From Clostridium sp. (GTDB lineage Bacteria > Bacillota > Clostridia > Clostridiales > Clostridiaceae), in assembly GCF_017888565.1 (NCBI RefSeq), contig NZ_JAGHFX010000018.1, forward strand, positions 1 through 64,000: 64,000 nucleotides of DNA, in the 5' to 3' direction. Shown here in pieces: positions 8,495-19,107 of the stretch. Below the pieces are notes generated by a model, which was not told the origin of the DNA, ran no database searches, and was given only the letters and a program-made list of their open reading frames with translations. A program made the position numbers and the translations under genes. Every line of letters begins with the position of its first letter. Position 1 is the stretch's first letter.

Positions 8495-9646
8495 ATGGAT
8501 AAGAAGAAAATAATAACTATATTTGGTACTAGGCCTGAGGCAATAAAAATGGCTCCTTTAGTAAAGGAATTAGAAAAAAGAGAAGGAATTGATTCAAAAG
8601 TTTGTGTAACAGCTCAACATAGAGAAATGCTAGATCAAGTTTTAGACTATTTTGATATAGAACCTGATTTTGACTTAAATATAATGAAGAGTAAGCAAAC
8701 TCTAACTGGAATAACTAATAGAGTTTTAGAAGGCTTAGAGGAAATATTTTTGCAAGAAAAACCAGATATGGTTTTAGTTCATGGGGATACTACGACTACA
8801 TTTTCAGGAGCTCTTGCAGCTTTTTATCAACAAATAAAAGTTGGTCATGTGGAAGCAGGACTCAGAACCTTCGATAAGTATTTTCCGTTTCCGGAAGAAA
8901 TGAATAGAAAGCTTACAGGGGCTTTAACTGATTTACATTTTGCGCCCACTAAAAGTTCAAAATCAAACCTTTTAAGAGAAGGTGTAAATGAAGCAGATAT
9001 TTACATAACAGGTAATACAGTTATAGATGCAATGCTTCATACTGTTAAGGAAGATTATATATTTGAGAATGATATATTAAATAAAATAGATTTTAAAAAT
9101 AAAAAAGTAATAATGATAACAGCACATAGAAGAGAAAACTGGGGAGAAGGAATAGAGAATATTTGCGAATCTTTAAATAAAATAGTAGATGAAAATGAAG
9201 ATGTTGAACTTATATATCTAGTTCATTTAAATCCAGTAGTAAAAGATGTTGTATATAATAAATTAGGAAATAAAGATAGAGTACATTTATTACCTCCATT
9301 AGATACTCAAGAAACACATAATTTGATGAGTAAATGTTTTATGGTAATGACAGATTCAGGTGGATTACAAGAAGAAGCCCCACATCTAGGAAAGCCAGTA
9401 TTAGTTCTTAGAGATGTTACAGAAAGACCAGAGGCTGTTGAATATGGTACAGTAAAATTGGTTGGAACTGATATAGATAAGATAGTGTTAGAGGCTAATA
9501 ATCTAATAAATAACAAAGATGCTTATATAAAGATGAGTAAGGCGGCCAATCCTTATGGTGATGGGCTAGCATCAAAAAGAATTGCGGATATAATAGAAAA
9601 TTATTTTAATATAAGAACAATGAAAATAGAGGAATTCCTAATATAA
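8495..9646 (+). CDS. wecB: UDP-N-acetylglucosamine 2-epimerase (non-hydrolysing)
   Basis: The 383-residue enzyme converts UDP-GlcNAc to UDP-ManNAc, the precursor of the ManNAc linkage unit of wall teichoic acid and of some capsules (mnaA in Bacillus). Family signatures are IFGTRPEAIKMAPL at the N-terminus, HVEAGLRT near residue 128 and the UDP-site TDSGGLQEEAPHLGKP near residue 286. Length is normal. A full AGGAGG lies 8 bases before the ATG. It is flanked by a terminator upstream and the thl promoter downstream, so it looks monocistronic. Confidence 0.95.
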   Translation: MDKKKIITIFGTRPEAIKMAPLVKELEKREGIDSKVCVTAQHREMLDQVLDYFDIEPDFDLNIMKSKQTLTGITNRVLEGLEEIFLQEKPDMVLVHGDTTTTFSGALAAFYQQIKVGHVEAGLRTFDKYFPFPEEMNRKLTGALTDLHFAPTKSSKSNLLREGVNEADIYITGNTVIDAMLHTVKEDYIFENDILNKIDFKNKKVIMITAHRRENWGEGIENICESLNKIVDENEDVELIYLVHLNPVVKDVVYNKLGNKDRVHLLPPLDTQETHNLMSKCFMVMTDSGGLQEEAPHLGKPVLVLRDVTERPEAVEYGTVKLVGTDIDKIVLEANNLINNKDAYIKMSKAANPYGDGLASKRIADIIENYFNIRTMKIEEFLI

Positions 9647-9671
9647 ATATAAAAAAGATAAAGTTTTGCTG

Positions 9672-9699
9672 TTGATTAAAAGGAATAAAGTGGTATAAT
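9672..9699 (+). promoter_or_regulatory. Strong sigma-A promoter for thl
   Basis: TTGATT (9672-9677), a 16-base spacer and TATAAT (9694-9699) with TGG forming an extended -10. Transcription would start close to 9706, on the operator described next. Confidence 0.7.
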
Positions 9700-9705
9700 T
9701 AAATT

Positions 9706-9723
9706 GTGTTAATTGTTTAACAA
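9706..9723 (+). promoter_or_regulatory. Probable Rex operator at the thl transcription start
   Basis: GTGTTAA-TTGT-TTAACAA matches the Rex consensus TTGTTAA-4-TTAACAA at all but one of the 14 conserved bases. It lies immediately downstream of the -10 box, where a bound repressor would block initiation. Rex senses the NADH/NAD ratio and is known to control thiolase and butyrate/butanol genes in clostridia. No rex gene lies in this window. Confidence 0.65.
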
Positions 9724-9762
9724 ATTAGACAATTCTAACGATTTATGGAGGAGATGTGGATT

Positions 9763-10944
9763 ATGAGAGAAGTTGTAATTGCAAGTGCAGTAAGAACTGC
9801 CATTGGTTCATTTGGCGGAGCTTTAAAAGATGTATCAGCAGCAGATTTAGGTGCAATAGTAATAAGGGAAGCAGTAACTAAAGCAGGTATAAAAGGTGAA
9901 TTAGTAGAAGAAGTGGTAATGGGAAATGTAATTCAAGCTGGACTTGGACAAAATGTTGCAAGACAAGCTGCGGTAAAGGCTGGATTACCAGTAGAAGTTC
10001 CAGCTATGACAATAAATAAGGTATGTGGTTCAGGATTAAGAACAGTTGCTTTAGCAGCTCAAATGATAAAAGCTGGAGACGCTGATGTAGTAGTTGCTGG
10101 TGGAATGGAAAATATGTCTCAAGCTCCTTATTTGTTAAAAACATCAAGATGGGGCCAAAGAATGGGTGATGGAAAAATGGTAGATTCCATGATTAATGAT
10201 GCTTTATGGGATGCATTTAATAATTACCATATGGGCGTAACAGCAGAAAATATAGCTAAAGAATGGAATTTATCAAGAGAGGAGCAAGATGAATTTGCAC
10301 TTAACTCTCAATTGAAAGCTGAAACGGCAATTAAGTCAGGCAGATTTAAAGATGAAATAGTTCCAGTAGCTATACCTCAAAGAAAAGGTGAACCAAAAGT
10401 ATTTGATACTGATGAATACCCAAGATTTGGAGCTACAATTGAAGGAATGACTAAATTAAGACCTGCATTTATAAAAGATGGTACTGTAACAGCTGCTAAT
10501 GCTTCAGGGATAAATGACGGTGCAGCAGCATTTGTAGTAATGAGTGCAGAGAAAGCAGAAGAATTAGGAATAACTCCATTAGCAAAAATAGTTTCTTATG
10601 GGCAAAGAGGATTAGACCCATCAATAATGGGATATGGTCCGTTCCATGCTACTAAAAAAGCTTTAGAAGTAGCAAATCTTAAAGTAGAGGATTTAGATTT
10701 AATAGAAGCTAATGAAGCATTTGCAGCTCAAAGCTTAGCTGTTGCAAAAGATTTAAACTTTGACATGAGTAAAGTTAATGTAAATGGAGGAGCCATAGCT
10801 TTAGGTCATCCAGTTGGAGCATCTGGTGCTAGAATATTAGTTACATTACTTCACGAAATGCAAAAGAGAGATGCTAAAAAAGGTTTAGCAACTTTATGTA
10901 TAGGTGGAGGAATGGGAACAGCACTTATAGTTGAAAGAAAATAA
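9763..10944 (+). CDS. thl: Acetyl-CoA C-acetyltransferase (thiolase)
   Basis: The 393-residue thiolase condenses two acetyl-CoA to acetoacetyl-CoA, the first step of the butyrate/butanol route of clostridia. The acylated cysteine lies in [10 protein letters not shown] (about residue 88), the catalytic His in [13 protein letters not shown] and the second Cys in CIGGGMG near the end. I prefer ATG 9763 ([12 protein letters not shown], the canonical clostridial start) because TGGAGGAG at 9746-9753 serves it; in-frame ATGs at 9745 and 9754 overlap that site. No hbd, crt or bcd genes are adjacent. The promoter carries a probable Rex site. Confidence 0.96.
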   Translation: MREVVIASAVRTAIGSFGGALKDVSAADLGAIVIREAVTKAGIKGELVEEVVMGNVIQAGLGQNVARQAAVKAGLPVEVPAMTINKVCGSGLRTVALAAQMIKAGDADVVVAGGMENMSQAPYLLKTSRWGQRMGDGKMVDSMINDALWDAFNNYHMGVTAENIAKEWNLSREEQDEFALNSQLKAETAIKSGRFKDEIVPVAIPQRKGEPKVFDTDEYPRFGATIEGMTKLRPAFIKDGTVTAANASGINDGAAAFVVMSAEKAEELGITPLAKIVSYGQRGLDPSIMGYGPFHATKKALEVANLKVEDLDLIEANEAFAAQSLAVAKDLNFDMSKVNVNGGAIALGHPVGASGARILVTLLHEMQKRDAKKGLATLCIGGGMGTALIVERK

Positions 10945-11003
10945 TTCATATAAATATAAAAACTCTTGATATAGCATCGAGAGTTTTTATATTTATATGA
11001 ATT
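10943..11003 (+). terminator. Long terminator hairpin after thl
   Basis: TTCATATAAATATAAAAACTCT (from 10945) pairs perfectly with the complementary arm ending at 11001, about 22 bp of stem around GATATAGCATCG-type loop sequence. The symmetric arms make it potentially active in both directions. Confidence 0.8.
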
Positions 11004-11584
11004 ATTAAAATAGTAATAGATAATAATAGTATATGAGAAGAAATAATAAATAAAATAGATATATTAATTAGAAACTCATTTAATGGTGAAGTGAGTTGAA
11101 AATGAGATTATTAAAAACTTATAAAATGGTTATTTTGAATAAAAAGATGCAGATTATAAAAGTCTATAAAAAACTAAAAAAAAAAGAACAAAATAAAAAA
11201 ATGAATAATCAAATAAATGTTTATTCATTTTTTAAAATAATAATATATAATTAATTATCCTAAAAGCTTCTAAAAGCTTCTAAAGACTATTTTGAAATAC
11301 ATATTATGGAAATAAAATATAAAAAAATTCGTATGAAAATGATATCAGTAGCAAAAATCTATATAAAGAATATTGGAAAAATTCTGAAAATTGAATAACA
11401 TTCCTTTAATATTACTATATATGAAGAAAATAGAAATAAAAGTGAAGTTACTTAAGTAAAATAGGAATAAACTCATTAAATCATCAAATATAAAGATTAA
11501 ATGAGTTAAATGAATAAAAATAAGATTTTCATTAATGTTTTCAGAGTACTATAATAACAAGAGTTAGTTAGGGGTGAGGATAAA
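11004..11584 (+). other. Long A/T-rich gap upstream of the atp operon
   Basis: About 580 bases without a convincing gene. A hairpin of about 13 bp pairs AAAAAATGAATAA (from 11195) with the T-rich arm ending near 11233. A second imperfect hairpin pairs AACTCATT (11470-11477) with AATGAGTT (to 11507). An 11-base unit (AAAAGCTTCTA) is directly repeated near 11262-11284. TATAAT at 11550-11555 with a poor -35 (TTTCAT, 11527) is the best candidate for the atp promoter. A 50-codon Lys/Ile-rich frame (11102-11254) is probably chance. Confidence 0.4.
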
Positions 11585-11947
11585 ATGAGTAGAGAAATGA
11601 ATAAGTTAATATTTAAGTTGGTAAAATATGATTTAATAGCAGGATTCATTTTTGTACTTATAGTATCCATTCTGATTAATTTAAAAGTGGCGCTTATTTT
11701 TTTATTAGGTTTAATGATATCATTATTAAATACAATAAGTAGTGGCTTAATTTTAGAATATTCTTTAAATAATAATAAAAAAATATTATTAGCTTTTAGT
11801 TATATTATAAGAATAACTACTATCATTATTATAGCATTGCCATTTTTAAATAACTTAATACAACTAATGGCATATCTTATAGGATATTTATCACATTTTA
11901 TTTTTATTGTATTATATTCGATAAGAACAGGGAAAGGGAGTGATTAG
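11585..11947 (+). CDS. atpI: ATP synthase accessory protein I
   Basis: The 120-residue, four-helix membrane protein heads the ATP synthase operon. AtpI family members help assemble the c-ring and may affect Mg2+ handling; they are not part of the finished enzyme. Hydrophobic segments lie at about residues 15-35, 37-57, 67-87 and 90-110. Assignment rests on size, topology and position directly before atpB, since this family is poorly conserved. Its TAG is followed without a gap by the atpB GTG. GGGGTGAGG precedes the ATG. Confidence 0.82.
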   Translation: MSREMNKLIFKLVKYDLIAGFIFVLIVSILINLKVALIFLLGLMISLLNTISSGLILEYSLNNNKKILLAFSYIIRITTIIIIALPFLNNLIQLMAYLIGYLSHFIFIVLYSIRTGKGSD

Positions 11948-12646
11948 GTGGAACCACTAGAACCTATATGGTCTTACGCTATTGGACCCATTAAAATTGA
12001 AATAGTTCCTGAAGTGGTAATGCAGTGGATAACTATTGTATTAATAGCACTTATCGCTATATGGGCGACAAGGAATATGAAGCTTAGACCTAATAAAAAA
12101 CAAGCTGTAGTGGAATCTATATACACTATGTTAAAAAATGTAGTTACAGCAAATATGGGAGAGGAATTTTTAGACATTATTCCTTTTATAGGTAGTTTAG
12201 CAGTATTTTTATTATTTATGAATTTTACTGGACTGATAGGATTACCTGTACCTACCAAGAACTTTAGTGTAACAGTAGCATTAGCTTTAATAACTTTTTA
12301 TATGGTACAGTTTTATACGATTCGAAAGTATGGTTTGAAAAGTTATTTTGGAGGATATACGTTCCCTCTAGCTATAATTACACCAATAAATATATTAGAA
12401 AGAATAATGCTTCCTGTATCATTAGCACTAAGATTATTTGGTAATATACTTGCAGCTACATTCTTAGTAGAGTTGTGTTATGAAGCACTACATCATATAG
12501 GATTTATAGCTCAAATAGGAATACCTGTGCCTTTACATGCATATTTTGATATTTTTGATGGTGGTATTCAAACAGTAATTTTTGTAATGTTAACCATGAT
12601 AAATATTAAAATGATAGCAGAACATTCAGGACATACAGAACATTAA
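11948..12646 (+). CDS. atpB: ATP synthase F0 subunit a
   Basis: The 232-residue integral membrane subunit forms the ion half-channels beside the c-ring. It has five to six membrane helices; the essential arginine is in SLALRLFGN at about residue 162, and the C-terminus carries the conserved NIKMIAEHSGH helix end. Translation starts at GTG, touching the atpI stop, with GGGAGTG inside the end of atpI as ribosome site, which suggests translational coupling. A 74-base gap separates it from atpE. Confidence 0.95.
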   Translation: MEPLEPIWSYAIGPIKIEIVPEVVMQWITIVLIALIAIWATRNMKLRPNKKQAVVESIYTMLKNVVTANMGEEFLDIIPFIGSLAVFLLFMNFTGLIGLPVPTKNFSVTVALALITFYMVQFYTIRKYGLKSYFGGYTFPLAIITPINILERIMLPVSLALRLFGNILAATFLVELCYEALHHIGFIAQIGIPVPLHAYFDIFDGGIQTVIFVMLTMINIKMIAEHSGHTEH

Positions 12647-12720
12647 ATTTAATTAAGTATTATATTAATTTATCAATTATATAATTATTATTTTGTTTTA
12701 TCTTAAAGGAGGATTTTATT

Positions 12721-12951
12721 ATGGAAATATCAATGAGAGCATTAGGAGCAGCAATAGCTGTATTAGTAGGTATAGGAGCTGCAATTGGAATAGGAAATGC
12801 AACAGCTAAGGCTGTAGAAGGAATATCAAGACAACCAGAAGCAAGTGGTAAGATAACTACTGCATTAATGCTTGGATCAGCTTTCGCAGAAGCAACTGCA
12901 ATTTACGGTTTATTAGTATCAATCCTTTTAATTTTCGTTGGAGTAAAATAG
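12721..12951 (+). CDS. atpE: ATP synthase F0 subunit c
   Basis: The 76-residue two-helix subunit forms the rotor ring. The polar loop is SRQPEASGK and the ion-carrying carboxylate is Glu57 in [11 protein letters not shown]. Compared with the sodium-binding c subunit of Ilyobacter tartaricus, the Gln in helix 1 is replaced by Ile and the Ser after the key Glu by Ala. The sodium ligand set is thus incomplete and proton coupling is more likely. A strong AAAGGAGG precedes the ATG, in line with the high copy number needed per enzyme. Confidence 0.96.
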   Translation: MEISMRALGAAIAVLVGIGAAIGIGNATAKAVEGISRQPEASGKITTALMLGSAFAEATAIYGLLVSILLIFVGVK

Positions 12952-12984
12952 TGTCTTAGGGCTCCAGAAGGGAGGCAATAGTAT

Positions 12985-13473
12985 ATGTTAATGGAAATAA
13001 ACCCTAGTACCCTTATAGCCACTATAATTAATTTTATTATTCTTTTTGCAGTTCTAAAGTATTTCTTTTTCGATAAAGTTAAGGCTATTATTGATGAAAG
13101 GGAAAATCTTATAAATGAACAATTAGACAATGCTGAAGAAGAAGCTGAAAAGGCTAGAATGCTGGCTATAGAAAATGAAAGAGTATTAAAAAGTGCTAGA
13201 GAAGAAGGGAAGTTAATTACAGAAAGACATAAGCAAAAAGCTGAAAAGATATATGATGAAATAGTTGAAGAAGCTAATCAGGAAGCTAAAATTATCTTAG
13301 AAAGAGCTAAAGTTGAAATAAATAGAGAAAAAGAAAAAGTAGAGTATCAATTAAAGAAGGAAGCTATAGATTTAGCTATTGAACTTTCTAAAAAGGTTAT
13401 AGAAAAAAATATAGATGAAGAAAAGAATAGAGAGTTAATTGGAGAATTTATTACTAAGGTAGGTAATTCATAA
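12985..13473 (+). CDS. atpF: ATP synthase F0 subunit b
   Basis: The 162-residue peripheral stalk protein has one N-terminal membrane helix (about residues 9-28) and a long charged coiled coil rich in Glu and Lys (about 35-140) that reaches to F1. ATG 12985 fits the GGGAGG at 12970-12975; the ATG two codons later is less well spaced. Its TAA overlaps the atpH start by one base (TAATG), the usual coupling between these two stalk subunits. Confidence 0.95.
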   Translation: MLMEINPSTLIATIINFIILFAVLKYFFFDKVKAIIDERENLINEQLDNAEEEAEKARMLAIENERVLKSAREEGKLITERHKQKAEKIYDEIVEEANQEAKIILERAKVEINREKEKVEYQLKKEAIDLAIELSKKVIEKNIDEEKNRELIGEFITKVGNS

Positions 13474-14012
13474 TGTATGAATATTTAGACCGAAGATATG
13501 CATTAGCTCTATATGAAGTAGCTGAACAAAAAGGGAAAGTTCAACAGTATCTACAAGATTTAAGAGAAATTTGTAACCTTATAGAAACAAATAAGGAATT
13601 CTACGAAGTAATTAAGCACCCTCAAATTAGTACTAAAAAGAAAAAGAGAACTTTTATAAATATTTTTAAAGGACATATAGATGAGGAATTATTATCATTT
13701 TTATTAATTCTTATAGAAAAAGATAGAATACTTTATTTAAAGGAAAAGCTTAATGAAATGGAGAAAATTGATTTAGAGCGAAAAAACACTCTAAATGGAA
13801 TTGTAAAAACGACGCTTCCTTTAACTGAAGAAGAATTCAATAAGTTAATAAAAACATTAGAAGAAAAATATAATAAGCAAATTATATTAGAACAAGTCAT
13901 TGATGAAAGTATTCTTGGGGGAATATATGTAAGAGTTAATAATGATGTTATAGATGGAACGGTTAAATCTAAATTAGATGAACTAAGAGATTTAATGCTT
14001 AGAACAGAATAG
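13473..14012 (+). CDS. atpH: ATP synthase F1 subunit delta
   Basis: The 179-residue OSCP-type subunit links the b stalk to the top of the alpha/beta hexamer. The N-terminal six-helix domain starts [19 protein letters not shown], and the C-terminal part has the family signature [22 protein letters not shown]. It starts one base inside the atpF stop codon and is followed by atpA after 10 bases. Confidence 0.95.
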   Translation: MYEYLDRRYALALYEVAEQKGKVQQYLQDLREICNLIETNKEFYEVIKHPQISTKKKKRTFINIFKGHIDEELLSFLLILIEKDRILYLKEKLNEMEKIDLERKNTLNGIVKTTLPLTEEEFNKLIKTLEEKYNKQIILEQVIDESILGGIYVRVNNDVIDGTVKSKLDELRDLMLRTE

Positions 14013-14022
14013 AGGTGAAGGT

Positions 14023-15537
14023 ATGAATATTAAGCCTGAAGAAATAACTTCCATAATTAAAAAGGAAATAGAAAGATATGAAAAAGAAATAAAAACTGTA
14101 GATTCAGGTACTATAATCCAAATTGGTGATGGTATAGCAAGAGTTTATGGATTAGATGATTGTATGGAAGGTGAATTATTAGAATTCCCTAATAATGTTT
14201 ATGGTATGGCTCTAAATCTAGAGCAAGATAACGTAGGTTGTGTTCTTTTAGGACCAGAAGAAGGAATTAGAGAAGGCGATATAGTTAAAAGAACTAATAA
14301 GATAGTTGAAGTACCAGTAGGTGAAGCATTATTAGGAAGAGTAGTTAACTCATTAGGAGAGCCTATAGATGGAAAAGGACCAATAAATAATTCTGGTTAT
14401 AGAGCGATAGAAGTTTCAGCTCCTAGTATTATAGATAGAAGTTCTGTTAATGAACCTTTACAAACAGGGATAAAAGCAATAGACTCTATGATTCCGATAG
14501 GTAAGGGGCAAAGAGAACTTATAATTGGAGATAGACAAACAGGGAAAACAGCTATAGCGCTAGATACAATATTAAACCAAAAAGGTAAAGATGTAATATG
14601 TATATATGTTGCTATTGGACAAAAACAATCAACAGTTGCAAATATAGTTAATACTTTAGAGGAATTTGGTGCCTTAGATTATTCAATAGTTGTAAGTGGT
14701 ACAGCTTCTGAATCAGCTCCATTACAATATTTAGCGCCTTATGCAGGATGTAGTATGGGTGAATATTTTATGCATCAAGGAAAAGATGTGCTTATAATAT
14801 ATGATGATCTTTCTAAGCATGCAGTAGCTTATAGAACTATGTCACTATTACTTAGGAGACCACCAGGTAGAGAAGCTTATCCGGGAGATGTGTTCTATAT
14901 TCATTCAAGACTTTTAGAAAGAGCTGCAAAGCTATCTAAGGAAAATGGTGGAGGATCATTAACAGCTCTTCCAATAATAGAAACATTGGCTGGAGACGTA
15001 ACGGCTTATATACCGACTAACGTTATATCAATAACAGATGGTCAAATATTCTTAGAATCTGATTTATTCCATTCTGGGCAAAGACCAGCAGTTAACGCTG
15101 GTATATCAGTGTCAAGAGTTGGTGGAAATGCTCAAATTAAAGCGATGAAACAAGTTTCAGGAACTTTAAGGCTTGAATTAGCTCAATATAGAGAACTTGA
15201 ATCTTTTGCTCAATTTGGTTCTGATTTAGATAAAGATTCTAAAAAGAGACTTGAAAAAGGTAAGAGATTAGTAGAAGTGTTAAAACAAGATCAATACTCC
15301 CCTATGGCAGTAGAAAAACAAATTGTAATTTTATATGCAATAGTAAAAGATTTTCTATCAGATGTAAAAGTTAGTGATGTAAGAAGATTTGAGAGAGAAC
15401 TTTTAGAATATATAGATACTCATCATAGAGAGTTATTAAAGAAGATAGTAGATGTAAAATCATTAACAGATGAAATAAAAGTAGAATTAGAAAACTATAT
15501 AGTAGAGTTTAAGAAATTATTCTTACAAGATGCATAG
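14023..15537 (+). CDS. atpA: ATP synthase F1 subunit alpha
   Basis: The 504-residue non-catalytic nucleotide-binding subunit of the F1 hexamer. The P-loop GDRQTGKTA is at residues 169-177, preceded by [10 protein letters not shown]. The conserved end of the nucleotide fold reads [21 protein letters not shown]. Length and domain order (beta barrel, nucleotide domain, helical C-terminus) are normal. GAGGTGAAG precedes the ATG. A 9-bp hairpin overlaps its stop codon (15531-15553). Confidence 0.97.
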   Translation: MNIKPEEITSIIKKEIERYEKEIKTVDSGTIIQIGDGIARVYGLDDCMEGELLEFPNNVYGMALNLEQDNVGCVLLGPEEGIREGDIVKRTNKIVEVPVGEALLGRVVNSLGEPIDGKGPINNSGYRAIEVSAPSIIDRSSVNEPLQTGIKAIDSMIPIGKGQRELIIGDRQTGKTAIALDTILNQKGKDVICIYVAIGQKQSTVANIVNTLEEFGALDYSIVVSGTASESAPLQYLAPYAGCSMGEYFMHQGKDVLIIYDDLSKHAVAYRTMSLLLRRPPGREAYPGDVFYIHSRLLERAAKLSKENGGGSLTALPIIETLAGDVTAYIPTNVISITDGQIFLESDLFHSGQRPAVNAGISVSRVGGNAQIKAMKQVSGTLRLELAQYRELESFAQFGSDLDKDSKKRLEKGKRLVEVLKQDQYSPMAVEKQIVILYAIVKDFLSDVKVSDVRRFERELLEYIDTHHRELLKKIVDVKSLTDEIKVELENYIVEFKKLFLQDA

Positions 15538-15553
15538 CTTAAATAGCTATGCA
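15531..15553 (+). repeat. Hairpin between atpA and atpG
   Basis: TGCATAGCT (15531-15539) pairs perfectly with AGCTATGCA (15545-15553). It includes the atpA stop codon and lies 9 bases before the atpG ribosome site. There is no T run, so it is not a classical terminator; an mRNA stability or processing element is more likely. Confidence 0.5.
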
Positions 15554-15573
15554 CTTCTTTAGGAGGTGGAAAT

Positions 15574-16425
15574 TTGGGATCAGCAGGACTTATAGAAATA
15601 AAGAGAAGAATAAAGTCGGTTGAAAGTACAAGAAAGATAACAAAAGCTATGAATCTTGTAGCCACTTCTAAACTTAGAAAAGCAAGGAAAGAGCTTAATG
15701 ATAATGAAGAATACTATAGATTATGTGAAGATATATTAATTAATTTAATGTCAGCATTACCAGAAGACTATGAAAGTTCTTTCTTTAAGAAAGCTTCTAA
15801 AGATTTAGATAAACTATATATTGTTATAGCTTCTGATACAGGTCTTTGTGGAGGCTTCAATGGAAATATAGCTAATAGTATGAACGAAATGATTAAAGAC
15901 AAAGGATCAGCTAGAATAGTTGTTGCAGGAAGTAAGGGAATTTCTTATATGAAGAAATATGGGTTTGATACAGTTAGAGAGTATGTAGAAATTCCAGATA
16001 TACCTACAATAAAAGAAGTAAGATCTATATACGATGATGCTTTATATATGTTTAAAACTGGAGAGATAGGTGAAGTCAATATAGTATTTACAGAATTTAT
16101 ATCTCCTATAAAGCAGGAAGTAAAAATAGAAAAGTTATTTCCATTAGAAATAGAAAATAAAAAGTCAGAACAATTTTTAATTGAACCTAGTTTAGAAGAG
16201 GTTTTAAATTCAAGTTTAGATGTATATTTTAAGAGTAAATTAAGAAGAGCTATGTTGCATTCAAAGGTTAGTGAACAAAATGCTAGAATGACAGCTATGG
16301 ATGGAGCAACACAAAATGCTAATGATATATTACAATCTCTAAATCTTAAGTATAATAGAATAAGACAAGGAATGATAACGCAAGAGATATCAGAGATTGT
16401 AGGAGGAGCAGAAGCTCAAAAATAG
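15574..16425 (+). CDS. atpG: ATP synthase F1 subunit gamma
   Basis: The 283-residue rotor shaft has the two long coiled-coil helices of the family: an N-terminal one with IKRRIKSVESTRKITKAMNLVATSKL and a C-terminal one with MTAMDGATQNANDILQSL. The central Rossmann-like part contains SDTGLCGGFN. It starts at TTG (15574) after a full AGGAGGTGG. The rare start codon and the upstream hairpin may both tune its output to one copy per complex. Confidence 0.96.
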   Translation: MGSAGLIEIKRRIKSVESTRKITKAMNLVATSKLRKARKELNDNEEYYRLCEDILINLMSALPEDYESSFFKKASKDLDKLYIVIASDTGLCGGFNGNIANSMNEMIKDKGSARIVVAGSKGISYMKKYGFDTVREYVEIPDIPTIKEVRSIYDDALYMFKTGEIGEVNIVFTEFISPIKQEVKIEKLFPLEIENKKSEQFLIEPSLEEVLNSSLDVYFKSKLRRAMLHSKVSEQNARMTAMDGATQNANDILQSLNLKYNRIRQGMITQEISEIVGGAEAQK

Positions 16426-16428
16426 TAA

Positions 16429-17832
<1,404 letters not shown>

Positions 17833-17843
17833 GGGATGGAATT

Positions 17844-18248
17844 ATGAGTAAAACTTTTAAAATAAGTATAATCGCCCCGGGAAAAGAACTATTAAAATTA
17901 GAGGCTGAAAGCTTAATTACTTTAACTAAAGATGGTGAAATTGAATTCAGAGCAAATCATACTCCTATAATAATAAGTACTATTCCGACTACTACATTGA
18001 TAGTAAATGGAAATAATAAAGAAAGAATATTTACATCATCAGGAATAGTTTATTTAAAGAATAATGAATTAAAATTTTGCTGTGATGCTGTAGAGAAAGA
18101 GTCTGATATAGATGTAGATAGGGCAGAAAAGTCAAAGGAAAGAGCGGAAAAAAGGTTAAAAGAAGATAAAAATATAGATATTGAAAGAGCTAAAAGAGCG
18201 TTGGCAAGAGCTAATGCAAGAATTAGTACTATAAGTATTAATAATTAG
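17844..18248 (+). CDS. atpC: ATP synthase F1 subunit epsilon
   Basis: The 134-residue subunit has an N-terminal beta sandwich (about residues 1-85) with the family-typical NHTPIIIS and a C-terminal pair of helices (VDRAEKSKERAEKRLKED and beyond) that in other bacteria can extend and inhibit ATP hydrolysis. It starts 11 bases after atpD and is the last gene before the operon terminator. Confidence 0.94.
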   Translation: MSKTFKISIIAPGKELLKLEAESLITLTKDGEIEFRANHTPIIISTIPTTTLIVNGNNKERIFTSSGIVYLKNNELKFCCDAVEKESDIDVDRAEKSKERAEKRLKEDKNIDIERAKRALARANARISTISINN

Positions 18249-18252
18249 CCTT

Positions 18253-18300
18253 AAATAGAGGGATAAAAGAAATGGAATTTCTTTTATCCCTCTATTTTTT
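18253..18300 (+). terminator. Terminator of the atp operon
   Basis: A perfect 20-bp stem (18253-18272 with 18278-18297) closed by TGGAA and followed by T residues. Confidence 0.92.
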
Positions 18301-18438
18301 TATAATCAATTTAGATATGTATAAATATGACAATTAATCACAAATTTCAACTAAATCTATATATTATATTATAGCTATTAATTTTGAATAAAAAAAAATA
18401 AACTGGACAATAATTAAATAGAAAGGTAGGGGGATATT

Positions 18439-19086
18439 GTGAAGAATATTATGAGATTAATGTTTGTTTTAAGCTTATCTTTATTAATTATTGGTGCAGT
18501 TCCAATTAGATCTAATTCACACTCAGATAATTTTGATTTTATGGAAACTGAATTTATAAAAAACAGTAATTTTATTCAAAATGGTATTAAGGTGGAATAT
18601 AGTATAAATCAACCTATTGATAAAGAGTTATCTTTGCTTAAAGACAATTTTAAAAAAAGTTTTGGAGAAGATGTACAATCTAATGAAAATATCATTGTTT
18701 ATAAGGACTCAATTAAAGAAATAAAGGCAGTAGTGTGGAGTAATAATGAAAATATCAAAGTTCAAATTACTTATATAAATAATGATAAAGATGCTAATAC
18801 TTTTCAATTGAAGAAAGAATTAAAACAAATACAAAATATTGCAGCAAAAAATATAAAATATTTTAATTTTATAAAGGTAAAAATAATAGAAGACCAAAAG
18901 CAGAATCTTTTAGATATACTAAAGAAAAATATAGATATGGAAACTCTAGAAGTGTTAAATATTCATAATGGGTCAGTAGGAAAAGCAAAGCTATATGATG
19001 GAAATAAAATTAATATAGGGTTTACTAAATATGATACAGGAGAATATTTAATTATTGGAACACCAGTGATATTCGTAACATACTAA
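18439..19086 (+). CDS. ywmB: YwmB-family protein upstream of murA
   Basis: This 215-residue protein has an N-terminal signal peptide or anchor (about residues 5-22) and then a soluble alpha/beta domain, consistent with the YwmB (TATA-box-binding-protein-like fold) family. I base the call mainly on place and size: in Bacillus, ywmB stands directly before murAA and spoIID, as here. Its function is unknown; its place suggests a role in envelope or sporulation. It starts at GTG (18439) after GGTAGGGGG, 21 bases before murA. Confidence 0.6.
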   Translation: MKNIMRLMFVLSLSLLIIGAVPIRSNSHSDNFDFMETEFIKNSNFIQNGIKVEYSINQPIDKELSLLKDNFKKSFGEDVQSNENIIVYKDSIKEIKAVVWSNNENIKVQITYINNDKDANTFQLKKELKQIQNIAAKNIKYFNFIKVKIIEDQKQNLLDILKKNIDMETLEVLNIHNGSVGKAKLYDGNKINIGFTKYDTGEYLIIGTPVIFVTY

Positions 19087-19107
19087 CAATTCATTATGGA
19101 GGACAAT

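Noticed and set aside
11102..11254. 50-codon plus-strand frame starting MRLLKTYKMV
   Set aside because: It is made of Lys, Ile and Asn codons expected by chance in A/T-rich DNA, has a poor ribosome site and overlaps a hairpin.
11571..11947. Possibility that the atpI gene is an unrelated membrane protein
   Set aside because: Four helices, about 120 residues and zero-gap coupling to atpB make AtpI the best reading.
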